Source: Coleophoma eucalyptorum (lineage: Eukaryota; Ascomycota; Leotiomycetes; Helotiales; Dermateaceae). Taken from it: DNA of 64,000 bases. The translations under genes were made by a program, and so were the position numbers. The notes beneath the pieces are model-generated. The model was not told the origin of the DNA. It did not search any database and saw nothing but the letters and a program-made list of their open reading frames with translations. The stretch lies in assembly GCA_026120035.1 (NCBI GenBank), contig JALRME010000010.1, positions 1,116,001 through 1,180,000 of the forward strand, read 5' to 3'. Shown one piece after another: positions 11,550 to 22,730 of this stretch (position 1 is the stretch's first letter; each line of letters starts with the position of its first letter).

Positions 11550-12802
11550 CTAAAGCTGCACCTCCAGCAATTGTGAAAATGCCAGGAATAAACCAAACTT
11601 CGCCGATAGTATCATCTCAAACATGGTAATTGTCAGACATGCATTTCCAAGAATATCCAAATAGCCGCCATTTCTAATACACTCTCTTAAAATATTGCTA
11701 TACACTTGCGCAACTGTAGCATCATAATCTTGCAGGACATTGATCCCTTGTTCCGATACCAGGCCTAGTATTGAGTATGCCTTATCTCTTGGACCCGTGC
11801 TATTAGATATTTGCAAAAACTCCAATAAATGAAGGATATCGAGCTTTTCTTCTTCGTGTAATGACGGTCGCCAATGATCCATTTGAATTGCTCTCTCACA
11901 CGATCGAGCCTATCCCTTGACAATCCCAAACTCTCTTAAAACATCATCAGCAGTGGTAAGATCTTCCCAGAGCAACGTGTAAAGACCAATTAGTACATCA
12001 ACTGCTTTTGCATTGCAAAGTTCTGGGGCGTCGATTCTTGGACTTTTCTAGCTCATTAGAGATCTAAATCTTGCTCCAGCAGACGCAATAGCAACTGTAG
12101 CCCGCACCCCGAGTTGTGTTTGCTCATCTGCTTCACCAAGCCAGATGAGGACTAGAGTAGCAGTCTTATAAATGGTCATGAGTAGAACTTGCTGTTTACG
12201 TTTGGAGTTATCCGCTTGATTAATGCAAACGGCATCGATCCAGAACATTTGGATCTTTTCAACTGACCGAATAGCGTTGAGTGCACAGAAGAGATTGTGT
12301 TTGATGGAAACGGCCAAGGACTGCTTATCAGGATGTCGGGTTTCAGATACATAGATTGTGTCCCTGACTTCTGGATCACCCCACACATATGAAAGGGCAG
12401 TATACGGAGGGGCGTCATCAACCTTTGTCACCAAGAGCCTCACCTCGATATTGGCATCCACGCGCAGCTGGGAAATGGCTCTAGGAGCCGGATTGCCATT
12501 GGAATCCCCAGTGGTAGAAGGTGTTCAGAATGAAGGGAAGTCAAATTTGTAGGCCTTACTTTCAAATCTTCCAATGATCCCTTGGTAGACTCTTTTGTAG
12601 CAGTATTAGTAGCGGTGACATCTGAAATGTCGCTTGTTGGATAGGTCTCTCCATCGCTCGGGCTTGCTTGATCTGGAGCTGGCATCTTCTGAGCGAACCG
12701 ATCTCTTGCCACTTGCTTACACAACCTAATCCTTGAGGTCAAATAATATGGCTTTCCATGCGGACCGGCCATTGTTCCACCTGTGCTGATGATGTCCGGC
12801 AA
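11550..12802 (-). pseudogene. HET-domain protein relic (one frameshift, two in-frame stops)
   Basis: HET (heterokaryon incompatibility) landmarks are spread over broken frames. One frame holds LLPLGIPMAIRLLEPFPSCA. A second, entered near 12465, holds DANIEVRLLVTKV, YTALSYVWGDPE and the core WIDAVCINQ. That frame meets a TAG at 12048-12050 and another at 11910-11912, but between and after them it still reads homologous sequence, including GPRDKAYSILGLVS. No splice that I could find removes both stops. A 92-nt GTAAGG...CCCAG intron could bridge the frame change, but it would delete the conserved IRLLE stretch. HET proteins trigger programmed cell death when incompatible hyphae fuse; this copy cannot make a full protein. 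Confidence 0.8.
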
Positions 12803-14234
12803 AGTGTTGTTTTAGCCTCCGCCAGCGCTTACATATGCGCGAAATTATCTAAGAAGCCTAGTCTTATTACGGAATTGGCCGCGCAAAGCAAATTGGTCTG
12901 CTGACTCTTGGCACTGTAAGCTCCCATATTCAAAAGAAAGTCTTTATTCTATTTAACTGAATAATAGAGATAAGGGTTGGGGTTTTTGTAAGTCTATATA
13001 ATCTTTTGTTGTTAACTTTGAATTCCCGTACGGTCACCTTGATCTGGTACGTGCTACCTAAATTAAATACCATCGGTTTTGATTCAGATCCGACTCCAAT
13101 GAGGAAATTGCCCTGAATTCTCTCGGCTTTTAGCTATCCCTGCCACACTATATTCGAAGCAACAATCCTTGAAAAGTGCCACTATCTATGCATAGCCGCT
13201 CCTTTCCAACCTCTTTGGAGGTTGTCATAAACTTATCCGTAAATTTCCATCATTGTCCAATTACTTCAGCGCCCCCCTGCCTCTAACCAGCTCCACTTCT
13301 CACCTTGAACAGTGGATGTTACACCTAGAAAATCTTATCTGGCACGTTATCTAAATATTCGATATTCTGCTTAGTGACTGACTACCAGACAGAATAAAGA
13401 GTTCTGAGCGATGGTTCGTACTTTTAAGATCAATTATCATGATTTAAATTAACATCAGACGCCTGGTTAGGGACCGCTGATAGAATTATAAAGCAGCTAG
13501 AGAAATTGAGGTTTATGACAATATAGGCTGGCACGCTGTCCACCCAGAAATTTGAAATGCTGCCAAAGAAAATGTGGAGCGTAGCCCAGACAAATTATTT
13601 CGTGAACTTTTCGGGGCTTATTTGATCGCAATTTTCTTAGGAAGACTGGGATGATGACAATGCTCAGCTCTGCTGACGTCAAACTGCTACCAGCCTTGTT
13701 TTAATTGTGCCGGACACACCTTTTATTATACGCACCAGAGTATCCTGGACAGCATCGACGAACTATTGTGCATTAATAAAATCACCAAAACTCTGAACCA
13801 CGCACGCCATAGTATAAGTCCTGACTCCTGCTTCCACGTGAAAGGATGGCAGGAGTTCTTTATCCGATCGATGACTTAGATTCTGTGCCTTGCTTGATAA
13901 TCTCGCGAAATCGGAACTCCGAATGGTATTCAGCTTCGCTTCGTCTTATCAGTTCACTTTTACTGCGTCGTCCATTACGCAACTGAAATGGACAAAGCAA
14001 GCTAGCCATTAAATATTAGACTATACGTTATGTGCACTCTGTATCTTTGAAGACTTATAAATGGTGGACCTAGATAATATTTTGCTGTTTGTAAAAGACC
14101 TACTTGAGATAAACATTGCAGGGTCTAAGCAGCACTAGTCTTGACATAGTACAGGGCGAGCAGGGAGGGTAAGCTGTACTCCGTAACCCCGGATCACATT
14201 CCTAATGTCGATCGTAATCCGAGCCAACCGTTCC
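12803..14234. other. Gene-poor stretch
   Basis: About 1.4 kb with only short, unsupported open frames on both strands. No family, repeat or RNA gene recognised. Confidence 0.4.
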
Positions 14235-14892
14235 CTAACTAGGTACAAAAACTTCCGACGAGCTTGTCAGCTTATTGCCATCCACTTCCCTCGCTTCTAA
14301 ATCCCCAGTTATACAGCTAACCTTGTTTGCGGATCTGAGTTGAGTTGAAGGGCTCGGCCGTCGGATGATCACATCTGGAGCAACAGCTGGGATGTGTACG
14401 GAAGGACGGCTACGACAGAATATCCCGAAAGGGCGAAATGCGGGCAAGCAGTTGAGAGCACAAAAGAGCCGGGAGGGGTGAGTTCGCCACAGGATGAACT
14501 TGATAGAGATCTTCTGCTTGACGAATGTTCCAAATCTTGCCTCCAAAGCAGTCACCGCAAAAGTGATTCACTGCAACTGATTAGAGATGTATAATACCAG
14601 GATTTATTATTGCCATCCCTGAAGTGATGCAACTGGATTTGGGTGCCATGGGACGACTTTTGGTGCACGTGGCTGCCGCTGGGGTAGCTGTTGTCAAAGC
14701 GCAGGCCCACTCCCGGGCGAACTTGATCACCGAGTGTAGCTCTGGCAGGATCTTCAAAAGTCCTATTGCAGAAGGCGTGGTATCTTCACACACCGGTCCG
14801 GGGTAAATCTCGTGCAGGTCTACATTGATGTACGGAAGGGGTTTCAGGAAGCCGTCCACTCCTCCCGTGGGCTGGAAGTTGAGGTCCTGCAA
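14235..14892 (-). other. Unidentified open stretches, possible unrecognised or decayed gene
   Basis: On the minus strand an open frame begins directly after a good acceptor-like CTATTGCAG at about 14886 and runs about 100 codons (GGVDGFLKPLPYINVDLHEI and onward) to 14581. A second frame of about 106 codons covers 14555-14235. I recognise no family in either, no start codon opens the first, and I could not join them convincingly. It may be a single real exon, a remnant, or chance. Confidence 0.2.
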
Positions 14893-15310
14893 TAGAAGTC
14901 GTTAATCGCTTCGAAATTGCCCATAAATCTCCCCAATTGGTACGGCAGCATATTACAAAGACTGGGAATGTCGATGATTTGTTGCAATCCCCGTCTGTAC
15001 TTGGTACAGGAAGTACTCCGTGCCGGATTATGTATTGTGTATCAGACCCCTGCTAGCGGATACCAAAGAAATCGGTCTACTCGATATGTATTTGTTCCTC
15101 CTAGGCAAGTGTTTGTGGCGTATGCGGCAGGAACCTTTTTCTTGTCTCTCCCGATTGCTGAGAACGGCGTAGTAGAGGCAGATGCCAAATTGCATAGATA
15201 CCTCCGTGATCGACTCCCCAGGAATATGGCGAGGCAGTATATTGCTTGTACATTGATTGCTACTTGGATCTTGATAGAACTTCCTTTTCTTCGACTTTGA
15301 GACTTTCGAC
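14893..15310. other. Intergenic stretch upstream of seven-TM gene
   Basis: 418 nt. Two overlapping open frames on opposite strands show no recognisable features; presumed promoter of the membrane-protein gene. Confidence 0.3.
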
Positions 15311-16826
15311 ATGGTCTATAACGGCCTCACCGGCACCGCACAGATCATAAGTGTTATCGTTATCATCTACACAAGCATATGCCTCTTTCTGGCCTTCCTT
15401 CTCTTCTACCTCTTACTGATATATGAGCGTAGAACATCCTGTGAGTCTTCTCTGCAACTAATTGAAACTGTAGTATTGTCCCAATTGCTAATCATATTGA
15501 TTCTTTTCCACATAATAGATGTTTTATTCGTCTCGTTGCTGATCTTAACATCGACACTCGCATCATTTATCCAGCAAATCCATTATTTGGCCGATTGGAA
15601 GACCGTCACAGAGAGACAATATGCAGCTATACTATCCGGTCCGGTGAGGGCAGGAGCATCGATAAGTAGTGGCACTCAAGGACTTGACCTGGTGCTCTTT
15701 TGGATCCAATTCTACTCCTATAATGCGGATGCTACTCTCGTGTTCTTCTGGTAAGCACTGTCCACTCAGTACAAGCACTTCAACTGAAAAGCCCCTGTTT
15801 AGGACCGTCGTGCTCTTCTGTGGAACATGGCGCTGGATCCCCAAGTTGCGCTGGCTTGGCTCTCTGCGCAATCATCTCGAATTAGCCTCCATTATCTTCG
15901 CGATTGTATTCCCGGCCCTTCTTATTGGTATTGCTCAGATCTCTCCAATCTCCAACAGAACGTTTCTCTTCGCTGCCTTCTGCAACTTTTGCCGTGAGTA
16001 TAAGTCTTCCGTAAACCATACTTATGTAGCTAACTGGGTTATAGTTGTGATCAGTTGTGCTGGAGGTAGTATTTTGTTGATTGCAACACTTTGGAAATTC
16101 ATGTACGCGCGGAAAAGTCTCAATGAGACGGCATACACCGTTAGCCAAATTGGCCGCTCTCGCTCGGGCACGTTCAATGGCAGAGAGCTGCCTGAAAGAC
16201 CAGCTAAAGTGAATCAGCGAGCCATTGAGCGAGCTATCATCACTCGATTCTCTATTGCTTTCACGCTATTGAGGTATGCTTACCATCCACTGCGGCCATT
16301 GCAGCTACAAATTCGTGCACAGCACTAACATTATATTCCCTCTAGTATTTTTGAGGTCTGCAATATCATCTTCCAAACCCGCTCCTTGCGCGCAGCAACC
16401 CAGCCCCCAGTCTCAGAGGAAGACTATTTTTCTCAGTCCAGTGCTATAACCACAGTTGTGCTTTTCATACCTGGAGTAAGCTGTGGAATTGTCGGTTGGG
16501 CCATTTGGGGAACGACGAAGCAATACCTAGAAATCACCCGAGATATTTTCGCCTACGTGTTATGCTTTAGTACCTGGCGGCGCTGCTTGTCTGGCGGGAG
16601 CCCGCGTTCTAACTGCGACGACAATAGCAGCGACGCTAAGATCAGGATTGTGAGACTACGGGATACGACAGACCGCGGTGGTCGCAATACCAAAGAGGGG
16701 ATCGTCGTGGCTAGAGATATGGAGTTGACTTTTTTTGATTCAGATTCGCAAGAGCGCGTTAATGAGCGTGATATCGAGTCTTACCAGAATGGCCATCACG
16801 TAGTTATAACAAGTTCACAGGTGTAA
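15311..16826 (+). CDS. Seven-transmembrane receptor-like protein
   Basis: Five exons: 15311-15440, 15519-15750, 15803-15993, 16045-16273, 16346-16826, giving 420 residues. Introns 1 and 3 (78 and 51 nt) are multiples of three, so the frame stays open through them, but both have GTGAGT donors and CTAAT/CTAAC branch points. Splicing leaves seven hydrophobic segments: about residues 12-38, 44-66, 98-125, 138-160, 183-203, 247-268 and 295-317. They are followed by a polar tail of about 100 residues. The topology (short outer N terminus, seven helices, charged inner loop 5 with RSRSGTFNGRELPERPAK, polar tail) is that of a fungal GPCR-like protein. No ligand family can be assigned. It converges with the UstYa-type gene. 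Confidence 0.7.
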
Positions 16827-17161
16827 CATTCATATAGGGGTGTGACATACATAACTAGCAAGAAATAATTTTCAATAAGTTTACAACAAGACCATAATTG
16901 CCGCTTATATCATTTATTGTATAGTCTAGGTAAGAAGCTAAAACTTCTAAAAATTCTAGCTATTAATTAGTCCCTCAGTACGAGCGCCTTAGACAACTGA
17001 CTCCGTGACCTACTACATTCAGTACCTCGTTATAATAACTACTGTGTGAAATTGCAGTGTGATACTTGGCACTGCGCCCCGTAAGCTCGATAGAAAGGCA
17101 ACTGCTTGAGCCCACCAACGATAAAGTAGCAGGTATTCTTCTCCTGACCAACCCAATATGA
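16827..17161. other. Shared 3' intergenic stretch
   Basis: 335 A/T-rich nt between the convergent seven-TM and UstYa-type genes; presumed to hold both polyadenylation regions. No gene seen. Confidence 0.35.
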
Positions 17162-18265
17162 TCAGTCATCAAGAGGAAGAATATTCCGTACGCCATCTCT
17201 GAGTTGTTCTACAGCTGATTGTTAGATCCTTTATGACGAGTAAAGATCGAAGGAAATCTTACCTTGTAAATAACTTTTCACCTGGCTATAATCCTTGCAG
17301 ACTGTAATATTGATATTAGTACTTTTCTTGTCTTCAAATTCAAAGTGCAATATTGCACGAAACATCAATGGCGACGCTTGACTTACCATGAAGTCCATTA
17401 AATGCGTTTTCAAGAGTGACTTCCGCTGGTTTGCCATTCTCACCGCGAGGCTCAATAGCAACATCCCCGGCGCACATAGCAGCTTGGCGCATATAGTCGA
17501 CGCAATGAAGAAAATGAGCTTCGTAATCTTCTGGCTCTGGGATGTTTGGTGATTTCGTCACTACGGCCGAGAATATTTTACCCATTATGTACTGCAGACA
17601 GATATGTTAGGCCTACCAACGGACCATGGAAATTTATGTACTCACCACGCAGTGCAGCTGGTGTGTTACAGAGGTTGAATTGTAGACGAGGACACTATCC
17701 GGACCACCAACAAATCCTGCGCCAGCTGTTTTGTAGCCAATTAATATCTGCTCAAGTTTGACAAGCTAGGCGAAAGACTAAAGAACATACTTGGTAATAG
17801 AGTTTCCCATTTTGCTTGAGTCTTTGGGTCGAGAAATGCAGAGGCATTTAACGGGGTAAACTCAGGATCAGCCTTCCACTGAACAACCTCCGTAGTAACT
17901 GTGTACGGTTAGTTGAAGAATTGAGACGTTGACAGCGGGGGATTTCGTAACGAACAAATTGGGCCCTCGTTTGTATAATCGCCTCCGGCTTGTCTTGAGC
18001 TCCCTGGTGAGCGAGTTTTGATTTCGTGCAATACAGCCAATTGTAAGCCGGCAATTATTACTAGAAGACCGGTGGTATAGAGCCACCACCAGTCTTTAAG
18101 TACTGATATGAACTTCCGGCCTTTTGACTGCCTCGATCCCCTGAAGCCCATCGAGCGCCAGTCCTTCTCGTCGGAAGTAGATGCCGAATCGACATCGGAG
18201 TCACCCATCAAATTTTCTCGGTCATCCATATGTGGCGCACTTTTGTAAATCTTCTTGGTATCCAT
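17162..18265 (-). CDS. UstYa/DUF3328-family oxidase-like protein
   Basis: Six exons read leftwards: 18265-17956, 17898-17791, 17725-17646, 17591-17387, 17301-17263, 17208-17162, giving 262 residues. Total length is a multiple of three and every join restores family sequence. The protein has a cytosolic N terminus, one TM helix (WWWLYTTGLLVIIAGLQLAV), then the lumenal domain with both defining HxxHC motifs, HQLHC and HFLHC, and the closing HVCKDY. UstYa-type proteins are copper-binding membrane enzymes that oxidise or cyclise ribosomal peptides (ustiloxin-type dikaritins) and other metabolites. An in-frame ATG at 18415 would add 50 residues. No precursor peptide with repeated Lys-Arg-flanked cores, second UstYa copy, tyrosinase or synthase was found nearby, so its partner is unknown. 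Confidence 0.88.
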
Positions 18266-19588
18266 CTTGCCCGGAGTGGTGGTTGGTGCTTGGATGGATG
18301 GTTTTCCTAGGAAATATGTTCTCGTTCCAATGCCTAGTCTATCCAGCGACGCTACAATGTGATCGCAAATTGTCCCTGAGAAATCCGGGGATGATGTTTT
18401 TGACAAGACCGACATGAGTTGGTTTTCTAGCTACAGTTATTTGTAGCAGTTCGAACCAATTACTATGTTCATGTTTCGCACCTCGGATAGAATCGTTTCA
18501 AGTGGCTGCCGGACAAGGGGGTCCAAGACAGCTAGGTGGAGTAAATGGTTCAATTCTGTAGCAAATGCCGAATTTTGTTAGAGCTCTAGACTAGTTCCGT
18601 TTCATAATCCCACACCGGCGCTCCATCAGATGGAGAGATGCAAGATAGAATATATATCTGCCGTCCGCATAATAGAGAATTTGGTTGCAACACTACGGCT
18701 GCACTGATGATAGCGAATGGATTAGCGAATTCCTTTGTTGCAGAGCTACAAAAAAAAAGGCCCAGCCGACCTTGAATGATAGAATAGTGTCCGAAAAGTG
18801 GTTTGGATGCTTAAGAGCTGTACAACTTTCTAAATGCCAGCTAGAGATCACACTTCGTGAGACAAAGTCCGCCATGACGTAGCAGTCCATATCATCAACA
18901 AAACTAAACCCTTGAATGATCATAGGGAGGAGGTTGGAAATGCTTAGGTATTCTGAAACGGCACTGGTTACTATGTAGCTCCAGCTCCAGCTCTCTATGA
19001 AGCTCTTACTGGGGTGGTGAGAGTGGTGCGACGGAGGCCGAGCACCAACTCACTAAGTCAGTATAGATCGGCCGAGTCCAAATTCGTTAATGATGTCCAC
19101 CCGTCAGTCAGTCTGTCATGTCGGCAAACGTTGCTTAGTAAACGCTTATATGACGATTCGCGGCAGGGCAAGGCGGTTGGTTGCGAATCCCAAAGATATA
19201 TCACCCACGGGTCAGGGTAGTCGCTCCATTACGTCTCAACTGTTTCTCTGGCTATGGTGGTGGCTGAGAGAGAGCGGCGATTTTGCCTGTGAGATGGCAA
19301 ATGATATTAAGTGCTTTCTTGTGATGAAAAGAGGGAAAGTAGACAATTCGTCGGATGTGAGGAAACCGCGTATATATTGATTTACCATATGGAGCGCGTA
19401 CCTTCCTCACCTATAATTGTCGCTGTTGGGGAGAGAAATTACACTATATGACGGCGAGTTACATGTTTCAATGCAATTTGAGTGGCGTATATATAAACCA
19501 CAACGGCTCTATTAATGCTGTGCTGCGGAACTGGGCATGTGCAGCACGTGATATAAATATACATATATATGTGTAATCATACAATAAT
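18266..19588. other. Gene-poor stretch
   Basis: About 1.3 kb upstream of the UstYa-type gene. Short open frames near 18.7-18.9 and 19.0-19.4 kb show no family features. A CACGTG E-box at 19545 is followed by a TATA-like A/T tract but leads into no gene. Confidence 0.3.
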
Positions 19589-19790
19589 TGTTGGTCTACC
19601 TCTTGTTTCAACTGTGTGGTGACAGATGAAAAATGTGAGGTAAAAATGTAGATATTTCTTCTTCTAAGTGAGTGTGATGGAGGTCTTATCTATACACCCA
19701 TTCTGTTTGTAGTACAAACAGAATAGGTACCGATTCGACCTCCGTTCGTAGTAATACGTAACTACAAACAGATTTTCAAACAAGTGTACA
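19589..19790 (+). repeat. Dispersed repeat, copy A (inverted relative to copy B)
   Basis: About 200 bp that reappears in reverse complement at 27288-27470. Matching blocks include TACCTCTTGTTTCAAC, GTGTGATGGAGGTCT, GTAGTACAAACAGAATAGG and CAAGTGTACA. Ends begin TG and finish CA, as in a small solo LTR, but no target-site duplication was found; a MITE is equally possible. Confidence 0.8.
19700..19724. repeat. Palindrome inside repeat copy A
   Basis: Perfect 11-bp arms ATTCTGTTTGT and ACAAACAGAAT around a 3-bp centre (AGT). The same palindrome with one arm mismatch is present in copy B at 27338-27362, so it belongs to the element. Confidence 0.8.
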
Positions 19791-20435
19791 AATGAGAACT
19801 AATAACGATATTCCAACAAAAATAGAGACTGCTGCATATTCGTAAAAGGTTAAATATAAAATATTTATTTGGCCAGAAATTGGAGACCAACTCATCCCCT
19901 TCTCAGTATTCACATCTCACATAAATAAAATTTAAATTACATCGCTTCATACTACACAGGATGGTCTGTAATGGTGATCGGAAGGTATAAAGCTAGTATT
20001 GACATTCAAACGGTGCAATGAATTTAATAAATCTGTTATTTTGAAAACGTTTCGAATCGTGACATACTGTATTTATGTCACAGGTACGCTTTTCAATTCG
20101 CAAGGTAAGAATCCGGTCCTGCGCTCGCGGAAGACCAATAGAGTGCAATTAACTAGTTGACGAAACTTGAAGAACAGAATGAAAAGGGTGAAGCCTATAA
20201 GCTACTTACAAATGATGCTCTTTCTAACCACCCTATTCGCTCCATAAGTTAGCTAGGGTTCTTACCACCTTTACAGTCTCTAAGATGTCTAGAAGCTGTA
20301 GCAACCCCCAGATCCTACAAAATTATGACACTTAGGTAGGTAGAAAGTTGACTAACAGCAACAAAAGGCACCCTTCCGGATTCCAGATCGTATTTTATTA
20401 ATCGCTATTCTAAGGGCATTCTTCAGTCGCTTATA
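19791..20435. other. Intergenic stretch downstream of hydantoinase-like gene
   Basis: 645 A/T-rich nt with no supported gene. Confidence 0.35.
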
Positions 20436-22149
20436 TCAAAAAGATCTACTTAATCCAGGTGTAGTTGTACGCAAATGCTTTCCCCTCCTTATAAATTGGC
20501 CATGTCCCATCTTCCCAATAACCTTACCTTCTTGAAAAACAATCTCCCCCCGAATTATCGTATATCGGGGCCAATTCTTAAATTCAAATCCTTCAAAAGG
20601 CGTATAATCAATAGCATGATGCAACATCCCATTCGTAAGTTTAAACGGCTTGAACCCTTCCTGCGGATACCAGATAGTAATATCAGCATCAAATCCTGGG
20701 GCAATCGTTCCTTTCCGTGTGAGGCCAAATAGGCGAGCAGGACCAGTAGATGTGACCTCGACAAATCTTTGTGGCGTAATCCTGCCAGCTACAACACCTC
20801 CACTAAAGAGCAGAGGAAGCCTAGTCTCTACACCGGGCAAGCCTTTTGGAATGTATTGAAAATTCCTTTGTGCTATATCTTTGTGTGCAAAGCCCCTTTG
20901 CTTTCCATTTGGGTGATCAAACTTAACAGGGGCGTGATCTGACGCGATTGTTGAAAAGGTTCCGTTATTGATACCCTGCCATAAAGCGCTCTGATCCGTG
21001 GGATTTTCCCGAATTGGAGGACTACATACGTATTTGGCTCCTATAGAATAAACACAATTAGGATATTCAAATCCATGGATTTGGCAACTTTAAAAGATGG
21101 GCCACTGACCTTCAAAGCCTTCACTGTTCATACTATCTAGAAGGAAAAGAAATTGCGGGCATGTTTCTGCATAGACAGGTAGGAGATGAGTTTGTGCGTC
21201 TTTTATAAGTTTGGCAGATGATGCCGTAGAGACATGAACAAGAAGAATCGGAGCGTCCATCAACTCTCCAAGGGAGATAGCACGATACTATACCATGCAT
21301 TAATATTTGTGTATCTTGTGACTTGTGTAGCAATCCCTATACAGAGAGACAACGACTTACTGTTGCTTCTGCTTCAACAATTGGTGGTCGAGAAGTGCCA
21401 TGGTAATATGGCGTTGTCAGCCCTTTGGCCTCCAAGCGCTCTGTCATCCAGCGCACGGCATCTGCATTCTCTGCGTGCACCATTGTTATGATCCCAAGCT
21501 CCCTTGCGGCACTCATTAAATCGAGAATGTGGTAATCTTTCAACATCATCGTGTTATATGTCATGTAGACCTTGATGCTTGTAATGCCGTGTTCTTCCAC
21601 CATTCTCTTTAGATCCTGTTTTAAGACAATTTGCGACGGATTTGAAATGATGACGTGAAATGCGTAGTCGCAATACGAGCAATCCTTGGCTAATTTGTGA
21701 TACTCCTCTATTACTGGAATTAGACTTTCGTCACCACGATATTGACTCGCAAATGTTATGACCGTCGTCGTGCCTCCTGCGATGGCACTTCTTGTACCTG
21801 TCTCGTACGTATCACCAGTATAGCTATCCATGTTAGGAATTTTTCCATCAGTAGGAACTGTCTTCAGAGCATCCGCTGACGCTTCGTAAAGCGATAGATG
21901 GACATGCGAATCAACTCCTCCAGGAGTTATATAAGCGCCGTCCGCCTGGATTTCTCGAACCCCTTCTTTGGCAGAGATATTTATACCTATGGCTATAATT
22001 GTACCATTCTTTGCACAGAATATAAGCTGTTGGAGCGGAAGAGTTGCTAGTCAGACTGGTCAACATACCTCGATTGCTATGTCGCAACAGGGCCATATAT
22101 CAGACGCGGTGACAATTGACCCATTGCGAATAATAAGGTCAGCATACAT
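20436..22149 (-). CDS. Dihydropyrimidinase/hydantoinase-family cyclic amide hydrolase
   Basis: Four exons: 22149-22069, 22026-21361, 21287-21110, 21040-20436, giving 509 residues, the usual size. The introns are 42, 73 and 69 nt; the 42-nt one is unusually short. All metal-site elements of the D-hydantoinase/dihydropyrimidinase class are present: GGVDSHVH (HxH), SIKVYMTY with the lysine that becomes carboxylated, MVHAENAD, LVHVSTASS, and the final IASDHAPV aspartate. The C-terminal small beta domain (GTIAPGFDADITIW) follows. The class opens cyclic amides such as dihydrouracil, hydantoins or cyclic imides. It diverges from a Zn2Cys6 gene and lies near two FAD monooxygenases and a permease, which suggests N-heterocycle degradation; the substrate is not determined by sequence. 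Confidence 0.9.
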
Positions 22150-22730
22150 TGTTAAAGAATGAAAGGGAATATAATTTCTCGGTGTTAAAAGGAATTGGTT
22201 CGACTCCAATGATGGGATATCTAATCTGAAGTATAAAGTATTCCTTTCAGATTTTATTTTTTATAAGCTGGTAATATAAACCTTTCGTTTACATAGGTAA
22301 CATACGTATGCACTTGATTAGCACGGGACTTTACAATGTGCTTCAAGGAAGCATACATACTTCTATTCTACACTACCCCACTTATGTGAAGAAGAAACAA
22401 CATGTAACTAGAGATAACTACGATGTATTTACGTATCAAGATTAGGACCAAAAGTGGGTCGCGAGTATTTTTCGTCCTTCTATAAAAGTCGCACTTACAT
22501 ACGAATTGTGGATCAAGGCAGATGTAGTCAGAGATCCACAAAATACCCAGACACCATTGAGGAGAGGGAGATAAGAGATAAGATAAGTAAGATCGGTAGG
22601 GAAATAGAGATAGTAGGGCAACGAAAAGATACCTGCTTTCTTCTCGACGTCGGGTTGTTGTTCGAATTGATTATCGTTACCACGGAATCTATACAACTCT
22701 CAAGCATAGAGAAGCAAGGAGTCTCCAATT
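22150..22730. promoter_or_regulatory. Divergent promoter between hydantoinase-like gene and Zn2Cys6 regulator
   Basis: 581 nt between two divergently read genes. No clear inverted CGG pair was seen; a T-arm-like hairpin at 22194-22210 is judged coincidental. Confidence 0.35.

Noticed and set aside
13497..13682. Short minus-strand frame in the gene-poor stretch.
   Set aside because: 61 codons without any recognisable feature; expected by chance.
15311..16273. Reading the seven-TM gene with its open frames as single long exons.
   Set aside because: Two in-frame stretches are multiples of three but have GTGAGT donors and CTAAT/CTAAC branch points, and removing them improves the helix pattern.
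22194..22210. A perfect tRNA T-arm look-alike: ATTGG, TTCGACT loop, CCAAT, matching the B-box.
   Set aside because: No A-box, no matching acceptor strand and no anticodon arm upstream; the sequence lies in the leader of the hydantoinase-like gene.
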